Position numbers and translations under genes: made by a program | The notes under the pieces: generated by a model | What the model was told of the DNA's origin: nothing | Database searches by the model: none | The model's input: only the letters and a program-made list of their open reading frames with translations | In this document: piece by piece, positions 52,939 to 61,409 of the stretch | Layout: the number at the start of each line of letters is the position of its first letter | Position numbering within the stretch: position 1 is the first letter of the stretch | From: Pseudomonas sp. ACM7 | GTDB lineage: Bacteria; Pseudomonadota; Gammaproteobacteria; Pseudomonadales; Pseudomonadaceae | Reading direction: 5' to 3' | Length of the DNA stretch: 64,000 nucleotides | Assembly (NCBI RefSeq): GCF_004136015.1 | Contig: NZ_CP024866.1 | Coordinates: forward strand, 1,088,944 to 1,152,943

Positions 52939-53793
52939 TTACGCCCCGACCCGCGCCTGCAAACTCAAATGCGCCCTCTCCCCCGGCGCCAGGCTCAGGC
53001 TATCGGTCCCGCCGCTCGCGGCTTCAACACACACAAACTCCGAAATCTCATTCCAGCTCACCCCCAGCAACGGCCGCGAGCCCGGATGCCAAACCACCGT
53101 GTCCGCATGGTCGCCGGTATCGATGCACAACTCGCGCTGCCAGGCGTGGTCCTTGAGCTGTAATTCGCCGTCATGCTGGAACACCCGCTGACAGCCACCC
53201 TCTACCCGCAACTCGCCTTCCTGATGACAAATCTGACGGTTCAACTGGTCGTAACCCTGTGCCCCGTCGAGGCCAGACAGCGCTACCTCACCGACATCGC
53301 CAATACGCCAATACGCATGCAACGCCTGACTCAATTGGCACGGCAGGCTGTCCTGATGCTCGGTACTCAGGCGCAACTCCATGCGTTCGCCCAAGTGCGC
53401 GTGCAGGTCCACTTGCCAGTCACACAACTGAAGTTGCCAGTGCAAGCGCACGCCATCGTCATCAGTGCTGCTGTCCAGCAGCTTCCAGTCGATCAACCGT
53501 GCCCAGCCATGGGACGGCCAGGCATTTTCGCTCGGATGACGGCCATACCACGGCCAGCACACCGGAACGCCACCACGAATCGCGCCGACCTGCGGCCACT
53601 TCGCCGCGCACCAAAGCCAGGGTTTCTGGCCCTTTGGCTGGAAGTGCAGCAACTGCGCACCCTGCCGACTGAACACCGCCTGACACAGTGGATGGTCGAT
53701 CACCAGCACGTCGCGCTTCTGATAGCGCTCCCACGCGAACACCGGACGTTCGCGCAAGGATTTGAAGAAGCGTTGTAGCGGATGCTCATGCAT
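52939..53793 (-). CDS. D-hexose-6-phosphate mutarotase (aldose 1-epimerase family)
   Basis: A 284-residue beta-sandwich enzyme. AQLLHFQPKGQKPWLWCAAK and GGVPVCWPWYGRHP are YeaD-type motifs, and a His and a Glu for catalysis are expected near HGWARLIDW and WNEISEFVCVE. It interconverts alpha and beta anomers of glucose-6-phosphate or related sugars for Zwf. Its place between oprB and hexR is as in P. putida. It starts at 53793; the RBS is weak. Confidence 0.85.
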   Translation of the reverse strand: MHEHPLQRFFKSLRERPVFAWERYQKRDVLVIDHPLCQAVFSRQGAQLLHFQPKGQKPWLWCAAKWPQVGAIRGGVPVCWPWYGRHPSENAWPSHGWARLIDWKLLDSSTDDDGVRLHWQLQLCDWQVDLHAHLGERMELRLSTEHQDSLPCQLSQALHAYWRIGDVGEVALSGLDGAQGYDQLNRQICHQEGELRVEGGCQRVFQHDGELQLKDHAWQRELCIDTGDHADTVVWHPGSRPLLGVSWNEISEFVCVEAASGGTDSLSLAPGERAHLSLQARVGA

Positions 53794-53833
53794 GTGCCAC
53801 GGTCCTGAAAATCACCCGGGGTGCGCAGCCCCC

Positions 53834-53868
53834 AAAAAAAAGCGGACAGCCTGGGCTGTCCGCAAAAA
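53834..53868 (-). terminator. Terminator after oprB
   Basis: GCGGACAGCC pairs with GGCTGTCCGC around two bases, with a run of T on the minus strand, about 33 bases after the oprB stop. Confidence 0.92.
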
Positions 53869-53901
53869 TGCGCACATAGAGAGGAGCTTATCGCAACAGC
53901 G

Positions 53902-55248
53902 TTAGAACACCGACTGAATTTTCAGGCCGGCGACCAGCGCGTTGTCGACTTCATCAACACCGCCCGGGTGAGTGATGTATTGCAGGTTAGGGCGCACGGT
54001 CAGCCAGTTGGTAACGTGGAAGCCGTAGTTGATCTCGTAGTTGTACTCGGTGGTACGCAGCGGCGAGAACAGTGGATCCTCGTACTCGGTAACACCATTG
54101 GAGGCGTTGACCAACTCAGCGTTTTTCTTCACGTCATCGTTGACATGGATACGGGCGAAACCGATTCCGACGTCATCTTTTGGACGTGCGTCGAACGGGC
54201 CTTTGTACACAAACATCAACGACTGGTAGTTGTCGACGAAGTTGGTGTCCTTGTCGTGAAAAGTGGCGTTGGCGGCAACGTTCAGACCGCGGGACGCGTC
54301 ACCGTTGTGGCTGGTGAGTTGTTGCTGCGCAACGAACCAGTAGCCGTGTTTGCTATCGTGGCTGCGATAGGCGTTACCGCTGGTTGCAGCATCATTGCCG
54401 TTTTCATCCTTTCGGACGTCATCGGCATTGGCCGTGCTTTTGTAGTAACCGACACGGTATTCGCCCGGCAGGTTGTTAGGGTTAGGCAGCCAGACCAACT
54501 CGACCGGCAACACAGTGCCCGCAGTACCACTGCCGCTGAGCTTGAAGCCGTTACCGTGTTCCAGTTGCGACGGGTTCTGGTTGTAAGCACCGATCTGCGC
54601 ATAGAACTCAGGCGAGATGTTGTACTTCACACGCACAGCAGCCTGCATGACCGGCCAGTTGTACCAGATGTTGGTGGCCCAGTTACCCGCCTGGGAACCG
54701 CAGAACGCCAGGTTCTGGAATTCGCACGGGAAGGTGTTGAAGTCTTCGCCTTCGCCGAAGTAACCGGCTTTGACGTCCAGTTTGCCGTCGAGGAACTGGT
54801 GCTTGACCCACAACTGGGTCAGACGGACCATATGGCCACGGCCGTAGACTTCCTGGGACGAACTCAAGGTGCCGGCACGCGGGTCGCCGACACGGTCATT
54901 GGAGATGTTCTGACCGTTACGGTTGGTGAACTGGATCTTGGCCTGGGTGTTATCCCAGCCCCACAGTTTTTGCAGGTCCAGCGCCACGCCCAGACCAAAC
55001 TGGTCGGCGTAACGCGCGGTCTTGTCATCATTAAACCCGCCGTGGAGGTTGCCGCCCACTTCACCGACGTAGTCCATCTTGATGTCGATACCCTGCTCGA
55101 TCAGCTTGGTCCGCTCGCCACCCCAATCACCGGTCATCCATTCGGAATCGGCGCTGAACGCGTCAGCCGCGTGCACGCTACCGGCCAACATCATTGCCGC
55201 AATGGCTGACAACTGGCAGATAAGCTGAGCGTTGTTGTTCTTCTTCAT
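53902..55248 (-). CDS. oprB: Carbohydrate-selective porin OprB
   Basis: A 448-residue outer membrane porin. A 27-residue signal peptide ends SVHA. The mature part is a barrel rich in aromatic girdle and Gly/Asn residues (GGNLHGGFNDDKTARYADQ), and the closing GLKIQSVF ends in Phe, as outer membrane proteins do. It takes up glucose and other sugars. A terminator follows and the A-rich motif AATAACAATAAAA precedes it. Confidence 0.94.
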   Translation of the reverse strand: MKKNNNAQLICQLSAIAAMMLAGSVHAADAFSADSEWMTGDWGGERTKLIEQGIDIKMDYVGEVGGNLHGGFNDDKTARYADQFGLGVALDLQKLWGWDNTQAKIQFTNRNGQNISNDRVGDPRAGTLSSSQEVYGRGHMVRLTQLWVKHQFLDGKLDVKAGYFGEGEDFNTFPCEFQNLAFCGSQAGNWATNIWYNWPVMQAAVRVKYNISPEFYAQIGAYNQNPSQLEHGNGFKLSGSGTAGTVLPVELVWLPNPNNLPGEYRVGYYKSTANADDVRKDENGNDAATSGNAYRSHDSKHGYWFVAQQQLTSHNGDASRGLNVAANATFHDKDTNFVDNYQSLMFVYKGPFDARPKDDVGIGFARIHVNDDVKKNAELVNASNGVTEYEDPLFSPLRTTEYNYEINYGFHVTNWLTVRPNLQYITHPGGVDEVDNALVAGLKIQSVF

Positions 55249-55260
55249 CCCTACATCCTC

Positions 55261-55274
55261 GTTTTATTGTTATT
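55261..55274 (-). promoter_or_regulatory. Candidate Crc/Hfq motif upstream of oprB
   Basis: Coding strand AATAACAATAAAAC, 13 bases before the oprB ATG; matches AAnAAnAA. Confidence 0.55.
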
Positions 55275-55339
55275 AACTGTTTTTATTTAACGCGGTTCAC
55301 ATCGGTGGCGGCGGAGGTCTCCATCCGTCGCGAATCCCC

Positions 55340-55430
55340 CTGTGGGAGCGGGCTTGCTCGCGAATGCGGTCTGACATTCAACAGGGATGTCGACTGATAC
55401 ACCGCCTTCGCGAGCAAGCCCGCTCCCACA
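55340..55430. repeat. REP-type inverted pair, family B
   Basis: CTGTGGGAGCGGGCTTGCTC and GAGCAAGCCCGCTCCCACA between oprB and gtsD, both on the minus strand. Confidence 0.9.
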
Positions 55431-55438
55431 TTTGATCT

Positions 55439-56599
55439 TTATCTGCCTTTGAATTGGGCGACGTTGGCGCTGTGGCTCTCGGCTTTTGGCTGACCAGCCA
55501 CCCCCAGGCGCTCACCGGTCTTGGCATCGAACAACAGCACTTTCGATGGATCGAATTGCAGGGTCAGGGTCTCGCCCACGGCCGGTGCAACGTCCGGCGC
55601 CAGACGGCAGCAGACTTTTGTTTCGTTGAGATTGACGAACACCAGGGTGTCGGGACCGGTCGGCTCGGTGACCTGGACTTCGGCGCGAATGATCGGCAAA
55701 CCATTCGGCTCGCTGCCCGCCAAAACGATCTGTTCAGGACGCATGCCGAGGATCACTTCGCGGTCTTCAAGACCGGCGTCCTGCATGCCCAACGGCAATT
55801 CGCAGCGCGCCTGACCGCTATCAAGCAACGCCACCAGACGACCCTCCTTGCGCTGCAAACGCAGGGGGATGAAGTTCATCGGCGGCGACCCGATGAAGCT
55901 CGCCACGAACAGGTTGGCCGGGTTGTTGTAGATGTCTTTCGGCGTGCCGAATTGCTGAATGATCCCGTCCTTCATCACCGCCACTTTGTCGCCCAGGGTC
56001 ATCGCTTCGATCTGGTCGTGGGTCACGTAGACCGTGGTGGTTTTCAGGCGCTGGTGCATCAGTTTCATTTCAGTGCGCATCTCGACGCGCAGCTTGGCGT
56101 CGAGGTTGGACAGCGGTTCGTCGAACAGGTAAATCTTCGGCCGCCGCGCCAAGGCACGGCCCATCGCCACGCGCTGTTGCTGACCACCGGAGAGCTGGCC
56201 GGGTTTGCGGTTGAGCAAATGTTCGATCTGCAGCAGCTTGGCTACCCGCGCCACTTCCGCTTCGATGTCGGCGGCGGGCATTTTGCGGATCTTCAAGCCA
56301 AAGGCGATGTTCTCGCGCACGCTCATGGTCGGGTACAGCGCGTAGGACTGGAACACCATGGCGATGTCCCGGTCTTTCGGGCTCATGCCGCTGACGTCCT
56401 GGTCACCGATCATGATCGCGCCGCCGGTGATGGTCTCCAGACCGGCGATGCAATTCATCAGGGTCGATTTGCCGCAACCCGAAGGTCCGACCAGGATCAG
56501 GAACTCACCGTCCTTGATCGACAGTTCGATGTTCTTGAGGGTGTCCGGCAGGCCGGGGCCATAGGTCTTGTTTACATTGCGAAGTTCGAGCGTAGCCAT
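55439..56599 (-). CDS. gtsD: Glucose ABC transporter ATP-binding protein GtsD
   Basis: A 386-residue MalK/UgpC-type ATPase. Walker A GPSGCGKST is at 38-46. The signature LSGGQQQRVAMGRAL, Walker B IYLFDEP and switch His (YVTHDQ) are present, and a C-terminal TOBE domain follows (about 240-370). It energises GtsBC for glucose and mannose uptake. It is followed by oprB and starts two bases after gtsC. Confidence 0.94.
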   Translation of the reverse strand: MATLELRNVNKTYGPGLPDTLKNIELSIKDGEFLILVGPSGCGKSTLMNCIAGLETITGGAIMIGDQDVSGMSPKDRDIAMVFQSYALYPTMSVRENIAFGLKIRKMPAADIEAEVARVAKLLQIEHLLNRKPGQLSGGQQQRVAMGRALARRPKIYLFDEPLSNLDAKLRVEMRTEMKLMHQRLKTTTVYVTHDQIEAMTLGDKVAVMKDGIIQQFGTPKDIYNNPANLFVASFIGSPPMNFIPLRLQRKEGRLVALLDSGQARCELPLGMQDAGLEDREVILGMRPEQIVLAGSEPNGLPIIRAEVQVTEPTGPDTLVFVNLNETKVCCRLAPDVAPAVGETLTLQFDPSKVLLFDAKTGERLGVAGQPKAESHSANVAQFKGR

Positions 56600-56601
56600 G
56601 A

Positions 56602-57447
56602 TTACCCCTTGACTGCGCCGGCCGTCAGCCCGCGCACGAAATACTTGCCTGCGACCACATAGACCAGCAGGGTCGGCAGCCCGGCGATCATCGCCGCCGC
56701 CATATCAACGTTGTATTCCTTGGCCCCGGTACTGGTGTTGACCAAGTTGTTCAACGCCACCGTAATGGGTTGCGAGTCACCGCTGGAGAACACCACGCCG
56801 AACAGGAAGTCGTTCCAGATCTGGGTGAACTGCCAGATCAGGCAGACCATGATGATCGGGGTGGACATCGGCAGGATGATCAAGCGGAAGATGGTGAAGA
56901 AACCCGCGCCATCCAGCCGCGCCGCCTTCACCAGCGCATCGGGAACGCTGACATAGTAGTTACGGAAGAACAGCGTGGTGAACGCCAGGCCGTAGACCAC
57001 GTGCACGAACACCAGGCCCGTGGTGGTGCTCGCCAGGCCCATCTTGCCGAGGGTGAACGAGGCCGGCAGCAGGACGGTCTGGAACGGCAGGAAGCAACCG
57101 AACAGCAGCAAACCGAAGAACAGTTGCGAGCCTCGGAAGCGCCACATCGACAGCACGTAGCCGTTCAGCGCACCGATGGCAGTGGAGATCATCACCGCCG
57201 GGACGGTGATCTTGATCGAGTTCCAGAAATACCCGTCGACAGTGCCCCAGGCCTTGACCCAGCCAATGCCGCTGACAACGGTCGGCCAGCTCAGCAGGTT
57301 GCCGGAGTTGATGTCTTCCGGCGTCTTGAAACTGGTCAACAGCATGACCACCAGCGGTATCAGGTAAAGGAATACGGCCAGGATCAGCACGCCGTAGATG
57401 GCGATGCGACTCAGGCTGATGGATGGTTTGGCAGCGAAACTAGTCAT
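56602..57447 (-). CDS. gtsC: Glucose ABC transporter permease GtsC
   Basis: A 281-residue permease with six membrane helices. The EAA loop (DALVKAARLDGAGFFTIFRLIILP) contacts GtsD. An N-terminal leader TSFAAKPSISLSRIAIYGVLIL is also typical of MalG-type permeases. It overlaps gtsB by eight bases and lies two bases before gtsD. Confidence 0.94.
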   Translation of the reverse strand: MTSFAAKPSISLSRIAIYGVLILAVFLYLIPLVVMLLTSFKTPEDINSGNLLSWPTVVSGIGWVKAWGTVDGYFWNSIKITVPAVMISTAIGALNGYVLSMWRFRGSQLFFGLLLFGCFLPFQTVLLPASFTLGKMGLASTTTGLVFVHVVYGLAFTTLFFRNYYVSVPDALVKAARLDGAGFFTIFRLIILPMSTPIIMVCLIWQFTQIWNDFLFGVVFSSGDSQPITVALNNLVNTSTGAKEYNVDMAAAMIAGLPTLLVYVVAGKYFVRGLTAGAVKG

Positions 57448-58348
57448 GACGCTTGGTCCTCAGCTCGGAGTACAGGTAAGGCACGATGATTGCGAGAATC
57501 GCACCGAGCATCAGAATCGCACTGGCCGAGCCCATGCCCATCTGGCCGCGACTGAAGGTGAAGGAATACATGAACATCGCAGGCAAGTCGGAGGAGTAAC
57601 CCGGGCCACCGGCGGTCATTGCCGCCACCAGGTCGAAACTCTTGATCGCGATGTGGGCCAGGATCATCACCGCACTGAAGAACACCGGACGCAGGCTGGG
57701 CAACACCACTTTCAGGTAAATCCGCGGCATGCTCGCGCCATCGATCTGGGCGGCACGGATGATCGATTGATCAACGCCACGCAGGCCGGCGAGGAACATC
57801 GCCATGATAAAGCCCGAGGCTTGCCATACCGCAGCGATCACCAGGCAATACACCACGCGGTCCGGGTCAATCAGCCAGTCCAGGCGAAAGCCTTCCCAGC
57901 CCCAGTCACGCAGCAATTTGTCCAGGCCCATGCCCGGGTTGAGCAACCACTTCCAGGCGGTGCCGGTGACGATCATCGAGAGCGCCATCGGGTACAGGTA
58001 AATGGTGCGAATGAAACCTTCGCGACGAATGCGCTGGTCTAGAAACACCGCCAGCAGCACACCGATCACCAGGGTGATGCCGATGAACATGCCACCGAAA
58101 ACCGCCAGGTTCTTGCTCGCTACCCACCAACGGTCGTTGTCGAACAGCCGCTCGTATTGCGCCAGGCCCGCCCATTTGTAAGTCGGCAGGAAGGTCGACG
58201 TGGTGAACGACAGGACAAACGTCCAAAGGATATAGCCATAGAAACCCACCAGGACGATGAACATGCTGGGCGCCAGCACCAGTTTGGGGAGCCAGCGCTG
58301 CAGTGCATCGAACGGCGAGGCCTTGCTGAACACAGCAACAGAACTCAT
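57440..58348 (-). CDS. gtsB: Glucose ABC transporter permease GtsB
   Basis: A 302-residue MalF-type permease with about six to eight membrane helices and an EAA loop (SIIRAAQIDGASMPRIYLKVVLP). With GtsC it forms the channel. ATG 58348 is preferred over an earlier in-frame ATG at 58387 that would add residues like RLYSFLFVRDLP, which do not look like a normal N-terminus. Confidence 0.92.
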   Translation of the reverse strand: MSSVAVFSKASPFDALQRWLPKLVLAPSMFIVLVGFYGYILWTFVLSFTTSTFLPTYKWAGLAQYERLFDNDRWWVASKNLAVFGGMFIGITLVIGVLLAVFLDQRIRREGFIRTIYLYPMALSMIVTGTAWKWLLNPGMGLDKLLRDWGWEGFRLDWLIDPDRVVYCLVIAAVWQASGFIMAMFLAGLRGVDQSIIRAAQIDGASMPRIYLKVVLPSLRPVFFSAVMILAHIAIKSFDLVAAMTAGGPGYSSDLPAMFMYSFTFSRGQMGMGSASAILMLGAILAIIVPYLYSELRTKRHD

Positions 58349-58393
58349 GGGAAGATCCCGTACGAAGAGAAAGGAATACAAGCGCATTTCCCT

Positions 58394-58482
58394 TGTGGGA
58401 GCGGGCTTGCTCGCGAAAGCGGAGTGTCAGACAACACTGCATGAACTGACACGACGCCTTCGCGAGCAAGCCCGCTCCCACA
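58394..58482. repeat. REP-type inverted pair, family B, within the gts operon
   Basis: CTTGTGGGAGCGGGCTTGCT and AGCAAGCCCGCTCCCACA between gtsA and gtsB. A hairpin here could reduce gtsB read-through or stabilise the gtsA message. Confidence 0.9.
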
Positions 58483-58503
58483 GGAGGGGATGCGCGCTAA
58501 CGG

Positions 58504-59805
58504 TTACTTGGCAGCTTTGACGGCCGTGCCGAGCTGCTTGGCGGCAACGGCAGGATCGGCTTTCGGATCGTTGATGAAGTTGGTCACGACATCAAAGAAC
58601 GCACCTTGTACCGCCAGCGTGGTCGCCATGTTGTGCGCCATGCTCGGCTGCAGGCCGCCGGACTTGGCGTCCGCCAGGAAGTCCTTGGCAGCGGTCTGGG
58701 CGCAAGAGTCGAAACCGTACTTGCCCATGTCGTTCAGCATGTCGATTCGAACCGGAATCGAGCCCTTGTTGATGCTGAAGACTTTCTGGAAGTTCTCACC
58801 GAGCACGACCTTGGCAATGTCCTGCTGAGCGGCAGCAGTGCCCTTGTCTTTCTGCTTGAACACGGCCAGGGAGTCGATGTTGTAGGTGAAGGCCTTGTCG
58901 GTGCCCGGGAAGGCTACGCACTCGTAGTCCTTGCCGGCGACTTTCTTGGCCGCTGTCCACTCGCTCTTGGCCCAGTCACCCATGATCTGCATGCCGGCCT
59001 TGCCGTTGATGACCTTGGCTGCTTCCAGGTTCCAGTCCTGGCCTTTGCCGTCGGCGTCCATGTAGGTCGCGACTTTCTTCAGCTCGGTCAACGCCTTGAC
59101 CATTTCAGGGCCGGTCAGTGCAGCGTTGTCCAGGTCGACCAGGGCTTTCTTGTAGCCGTCGACGCCCATGACCGAAAGGACCACCGCTTCGAACACGGTG
59201 CTGTCCTGCCAAGGCTGGCCGCCGTGGGCAAGCGCAATGAAGCCCGCAGCCTTGAGCTTGTCACCGGCCGCGTAGAATTCCTGAAGGGTGGTTGGCGCTT
59301 TTTCGATGCCGGCTTTCTTGAAGACTTCCGGGTTGATCCACAGCCAGTTGACACGGTGAATGTTCACCGGCACGGCCACGTAGTCACCCTCGTACTTCAC
59401 GGTATCGGAGACTTTCTTGTCGAGCAGGCTGTCCCACTTCTCTGTTTTGGCAGCGTCTTTCAAGACGTCGGTGTCGAGCAGACCGGTAGACGCCCATTCC
59501 TGGATGTCCGGGCCTTTGATCTGCGCTACGCCCGGCGGGTTACCGGCAACGGCGCGGCTTTTGAGTACGGTCATGGCCGTAGCACCGCCGCCACCGGCGA
59601 CTGCGCCGTCCTTCCAGGTAAAGCCGTCTTTTTCGACTTGGGCCTTCAGAACATCGACCGCGGCCTTTTCACCACCAGAGGTCCACCAGTGAACGACTTC
59701 CACCGAACCTTTGGAATCGGCGGCAAGCGCACTCAGCGGGAATGCAGACACCGGAAGCAGTGAGGCGAGAGAAATGACAGTAGCGAGGCGAGAAATCGCA
59801 TTCAT
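58504..59805 (-). CDS. gtsA: Glucose-binding periplasmic protein GtsA
   Basis: A 433-residue high-affinity glucose-binding protein. The signal peptide ([20 protein letters not shown], cleaved near LAA-DS) leads into [20 protein letters not shown], the start of family 1 binding proteins. [20 protein letters not shown] and the tryptophan-rich stretches match other glucose-binding proteins. An A-rich Crc/Hfq motif and the two-part element described below precede it. Confidence 0.94.
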   Translation of the reverse strand: MNAISRLATVISLASLLPVSAFPLSALAADSKGSVEVVHWWTSGGEKAAVDVLKAQVEKDGFTWKDGAVAGGGGATAMTVLKSRAVAGNPPGVAQIKGPDIQEWASTGLLDTDVLKDAAKTEKWDSLLDKKVSDTVKYEGDYVAVPVNIHRVNWLWINPEVFKKAGIEKAPTTLQEFYAAGDKLKAAGFIALAHGGQPWQDSTVFEAVVLSVMGVDGYKKALVDLDNAALTGPEMVKALTELKKVATYMDADGKGQDWNLEAAKVINGKAGMQIMGDWAKSEWTAAKKVAGKDYECVAFPGTDKAFTYNIDSLAVFKQKDKGTAAAQQDIAKVVLGENFQKVFSINKGSIPVRIDMLNDMGKYGFDSCAQTAAKDFLADAKSGGLQPSMAHNMATTLAVQGAFFDVVTNFINDPKADPAVAAKQLGTAVKAAK

Positions 59806-59817
59806 CTAGTAGTACCT

Positions 59818-59830
59818 TTCTTGTTGTTAT
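59818..59830 (-). promoter_or_regulatory. Candidate Crc/Hfq motif upstream of gtsA
   Basis: Coding strand ATAACAACAAGAA, 12 bases before the ATG, matching repeated AAnAAnAA. Such motifs place gtsA among the catabolite repression targets. Confidence 0.6.
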
Positions 59831-59889
59831 GCATGCAAGTCTGGTGCTTGCGCTGCATAGGATTTTAAACAGGAGTGACCCCTTCGCAG

Positions 59890-59928
59890 GTAACGAAGGG
59901 ACGCTCGAATGTCACCACATGGTTACAC
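59890..59928. promoter_or_regulatory. Composite element S2 upstream of gtsA
   Basis: GTAACGAAGGG-N8-ATGTCACC-N5-GTTACAC, with the same order and spacing as element S1 near 61243-61281. It lies 85 bases before the gtsA start and overlaps the AGE stop codon. Candidate operator of a shared regulator, possibly GltR. Confidence 0.55.
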
Positions 59929-61182
59929 AGGAGCGCTCTGGGATAGCTGTGCCAAGGCAGTCGCCATACTCGGCGCCAGAGGCAATCGCGGGATCTGTAC
60001 GGCTTGCCAGGCGTGATAAAGGTCGGGTTTACCGGCCCAGATATCAGCGCTCGGGCGATTCTGCGGATCGAGTTCGTGGTGCCAGCTGCCGCTTTCGCGG
60101 TCGATGAAATGGCTGTCGCAGAATTCCCAAAATAGTCGGTACCAGCTTTCGTACTGCGCATCGCCTGTGCGTTTAAGCAGCGCACTGGCGGCGGCGCTGG
60201 CTTCGCAATGGGTCCAGTGCAGGCGATGGCGAACCACGGCGCGATTGTCCCAGTCGAGGGTGTAAACAATCCCCGGCGCCCCGTCGACATCCCACCCGTG
60301 ACGGCAGTTGTGGTCGAAGAGTTTTTGCGCGTCGGTGGCGAGCCAGCCCGGCGTCAGCATCCCGGCCTTAACCCGCGCCGCTTCAAGATGCAGCATCAAC
60401 CGGGACCATTCGAAACCGTGGCCCGGCGTGGTGCCGTAGGGGCGAAAACCATCGGCCGGGTTGTCGTGGTTGTATTCGCGCAAGGGTTGCCAGTCGCGGT
60501 CGAAATGCTCGACCACCAGATAATCGTTGGCAGCGGCGTGACCGTGGATGACGCGCTCGACAATGCGCTGGGCGCGGCACAGCCAACGGTTGTCGTCGGT
60601 GACATCAGCCAACGCGAGAAAGGCTTCGGTGGCGTGCATGTTGCTGTTGGCGCCGCGATAGCTTTCCTCTTCACTCCAGTCGCGGTTGAAGGATTCGCGC
60701 ATCGCGCCCTCCTCCTCGCTCCAGAAATGCGCGTCGATGATGTCGATGGCATCGTCGAGCAAGGCCTGCGCGCCGGGACGCTGAGCGACAACCGCAGAAC
60801 TGGCGGCCAGCGCGACGAAGGCGTGCAGGTAAGCCGCCTTGCCGGTGTTGCCGTCGCGATGTTCGGGGGCAGCGAACCAGCCACCGTGTTCGGCGTCACG
60901 CAATGGGCCGCTGAGGGCTTTGACGCCGTGATCCACCAGCCCCGCAAAACCCGGCAAGCCCTGAATGTGGGCCATGGCGAAGCTGTGGGTCATGCGCGCG
61001 GTGTTCATGGTTTCGGCGTGGGCGTTGGCCGGGAGGCAGCCCTTTTCATCGAGATTGCCGAAGCCTTCGGCAAGCTTCGAAGCTTTGGCAAACGCCAGCA
61101 GGCGCAGGCCTTCGGCGGCGAGCCATTGCTGATGGGCGGGTGCGTTCAGCCAACTGCTGAAAGCGGGTTGGAAGGTGTCCAT
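59923..61182 (-). CDS. AGE-family sugar epimerase/isomerase
   Basis: A 419-residue (alpha/alpha)6-barrel protein of the N-acylglucosamine 2-epimerase superfamily. Conserved segments include TARMTHSFAMAHIQG, HGGWFAAPEHRDG, KAAYLHAFVALAASS, NMHATEAFLALADVT and GHGFEWSRLMLHLE; these contain the active-site Arg and His residues that YihS, mannose isomerase and cellobiose epimerase share. Position in the gts operon suggests action on glucose, mannose or fructose, but the reaction is not known. Its 3' end and the gtsA upstream region overlap. Confidence 0.87.
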   Translation of the reverse strand: MDTFQPAFSSWLNAPAHQQWLAAEGLRLLAFAKASKLAEGFGNLDEKGCLPANAHAETMNTARMTHSFAMAHIQGLPGFAGLVDHGVKALSGPLRDAEHGGWFAAPEHRDGNTGKAAYLHAFVALAASSAVVAQRPGAQALLDDAIDIIDAHFWSEEEGAMRESFNRDWSEEESYRGANSNMHATEAFLALADVTDDNRWLCRAQRIVERVIHGHAAANDYLVVEHFDRDWQPLREYNHDNPADGFRPYGTTPGHGFEWSRLMLHLEAARVKAGMLTPGWLATDAQKLFDHNCRHGWDVDGAPGIVYTLDWDNRAVVRHRLHWTHCEASAAASALLKRTGDAQYESWYRLFWEFCDSHFIDRESGSWHHELDPQNRPSADIWAGKPDLYHAWQAVQIPRLPLAPSMATALAQLSQSAPV

Positions 61183-61190
61183 GGGGTGCC

Positions 61191-61204
61191 TTTTTTGTTG
61201 TTAT
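61191..61204 (-). promoter_or_regulatory. Candidate Crc/Hfq motif upstream of the AGE gene
   Basis: Coding strand ATAACAACAAAAAA, eight bases before the ATG, matching AAnAAnAA. Confidence 0.55.
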
Positions 61205-61242
61205 GACTGGGGGCAGTCTAAACAACGGGCGGTGGCGGGCTT

Positions 61243-61281
61243 GTAACGAAGGGGGCGAGTTATGTCACCGACTTGTGACAT
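61243..61281. promoter_or_regulatory. Composite element S1 upstream of the AGE gene
   Basis: GTAACGAAGGG-N8-ATGTCACC-N5-GTGACAT; the right part contains a perfect palindrome ATGTCAC-N6-GTGACAT (61262-61281). It lies 60 bases before the AGE start and repeats at 59890-59928. Confidence 0.55.
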
Positions 61282-61311
61282 TCAGCCTGAGGAATGTGTT
61301 GAAAAGTCTGA

Positions 61312-61392
61312 CGCCTTCGCGAGCAAGCCCGCTCCCACATTGGATTTGTGTACGACGCAAATCCAGTGTGGGAGCGGGCTTGCTCGCGAAGA
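61312..61392. repeat. REP-type inverted pair, family B
   Basis: CCTTCGCGAGCAAGCCCGCT and its inverse, separated by about 38 bases with a GGATTTG/CAAATCC centre, between gtrS and the AGE gene. Confidence 0.9.
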
Positions 61393-61409
61393 ACGATAAC
61401 GCGGTGCCG

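Noticed and set aside
53821..55209. 462-codon plus-strand frame opposite oprB
   Set aside because: Shadow of oprB; the minus-strand product has a signal peptide and barrel pattern.
58606..59763. 385-codon plus-strand frame opposite gtsA
   Set aside because: Shadow of a well-supported binding-protein gene, with no RBS or family features.
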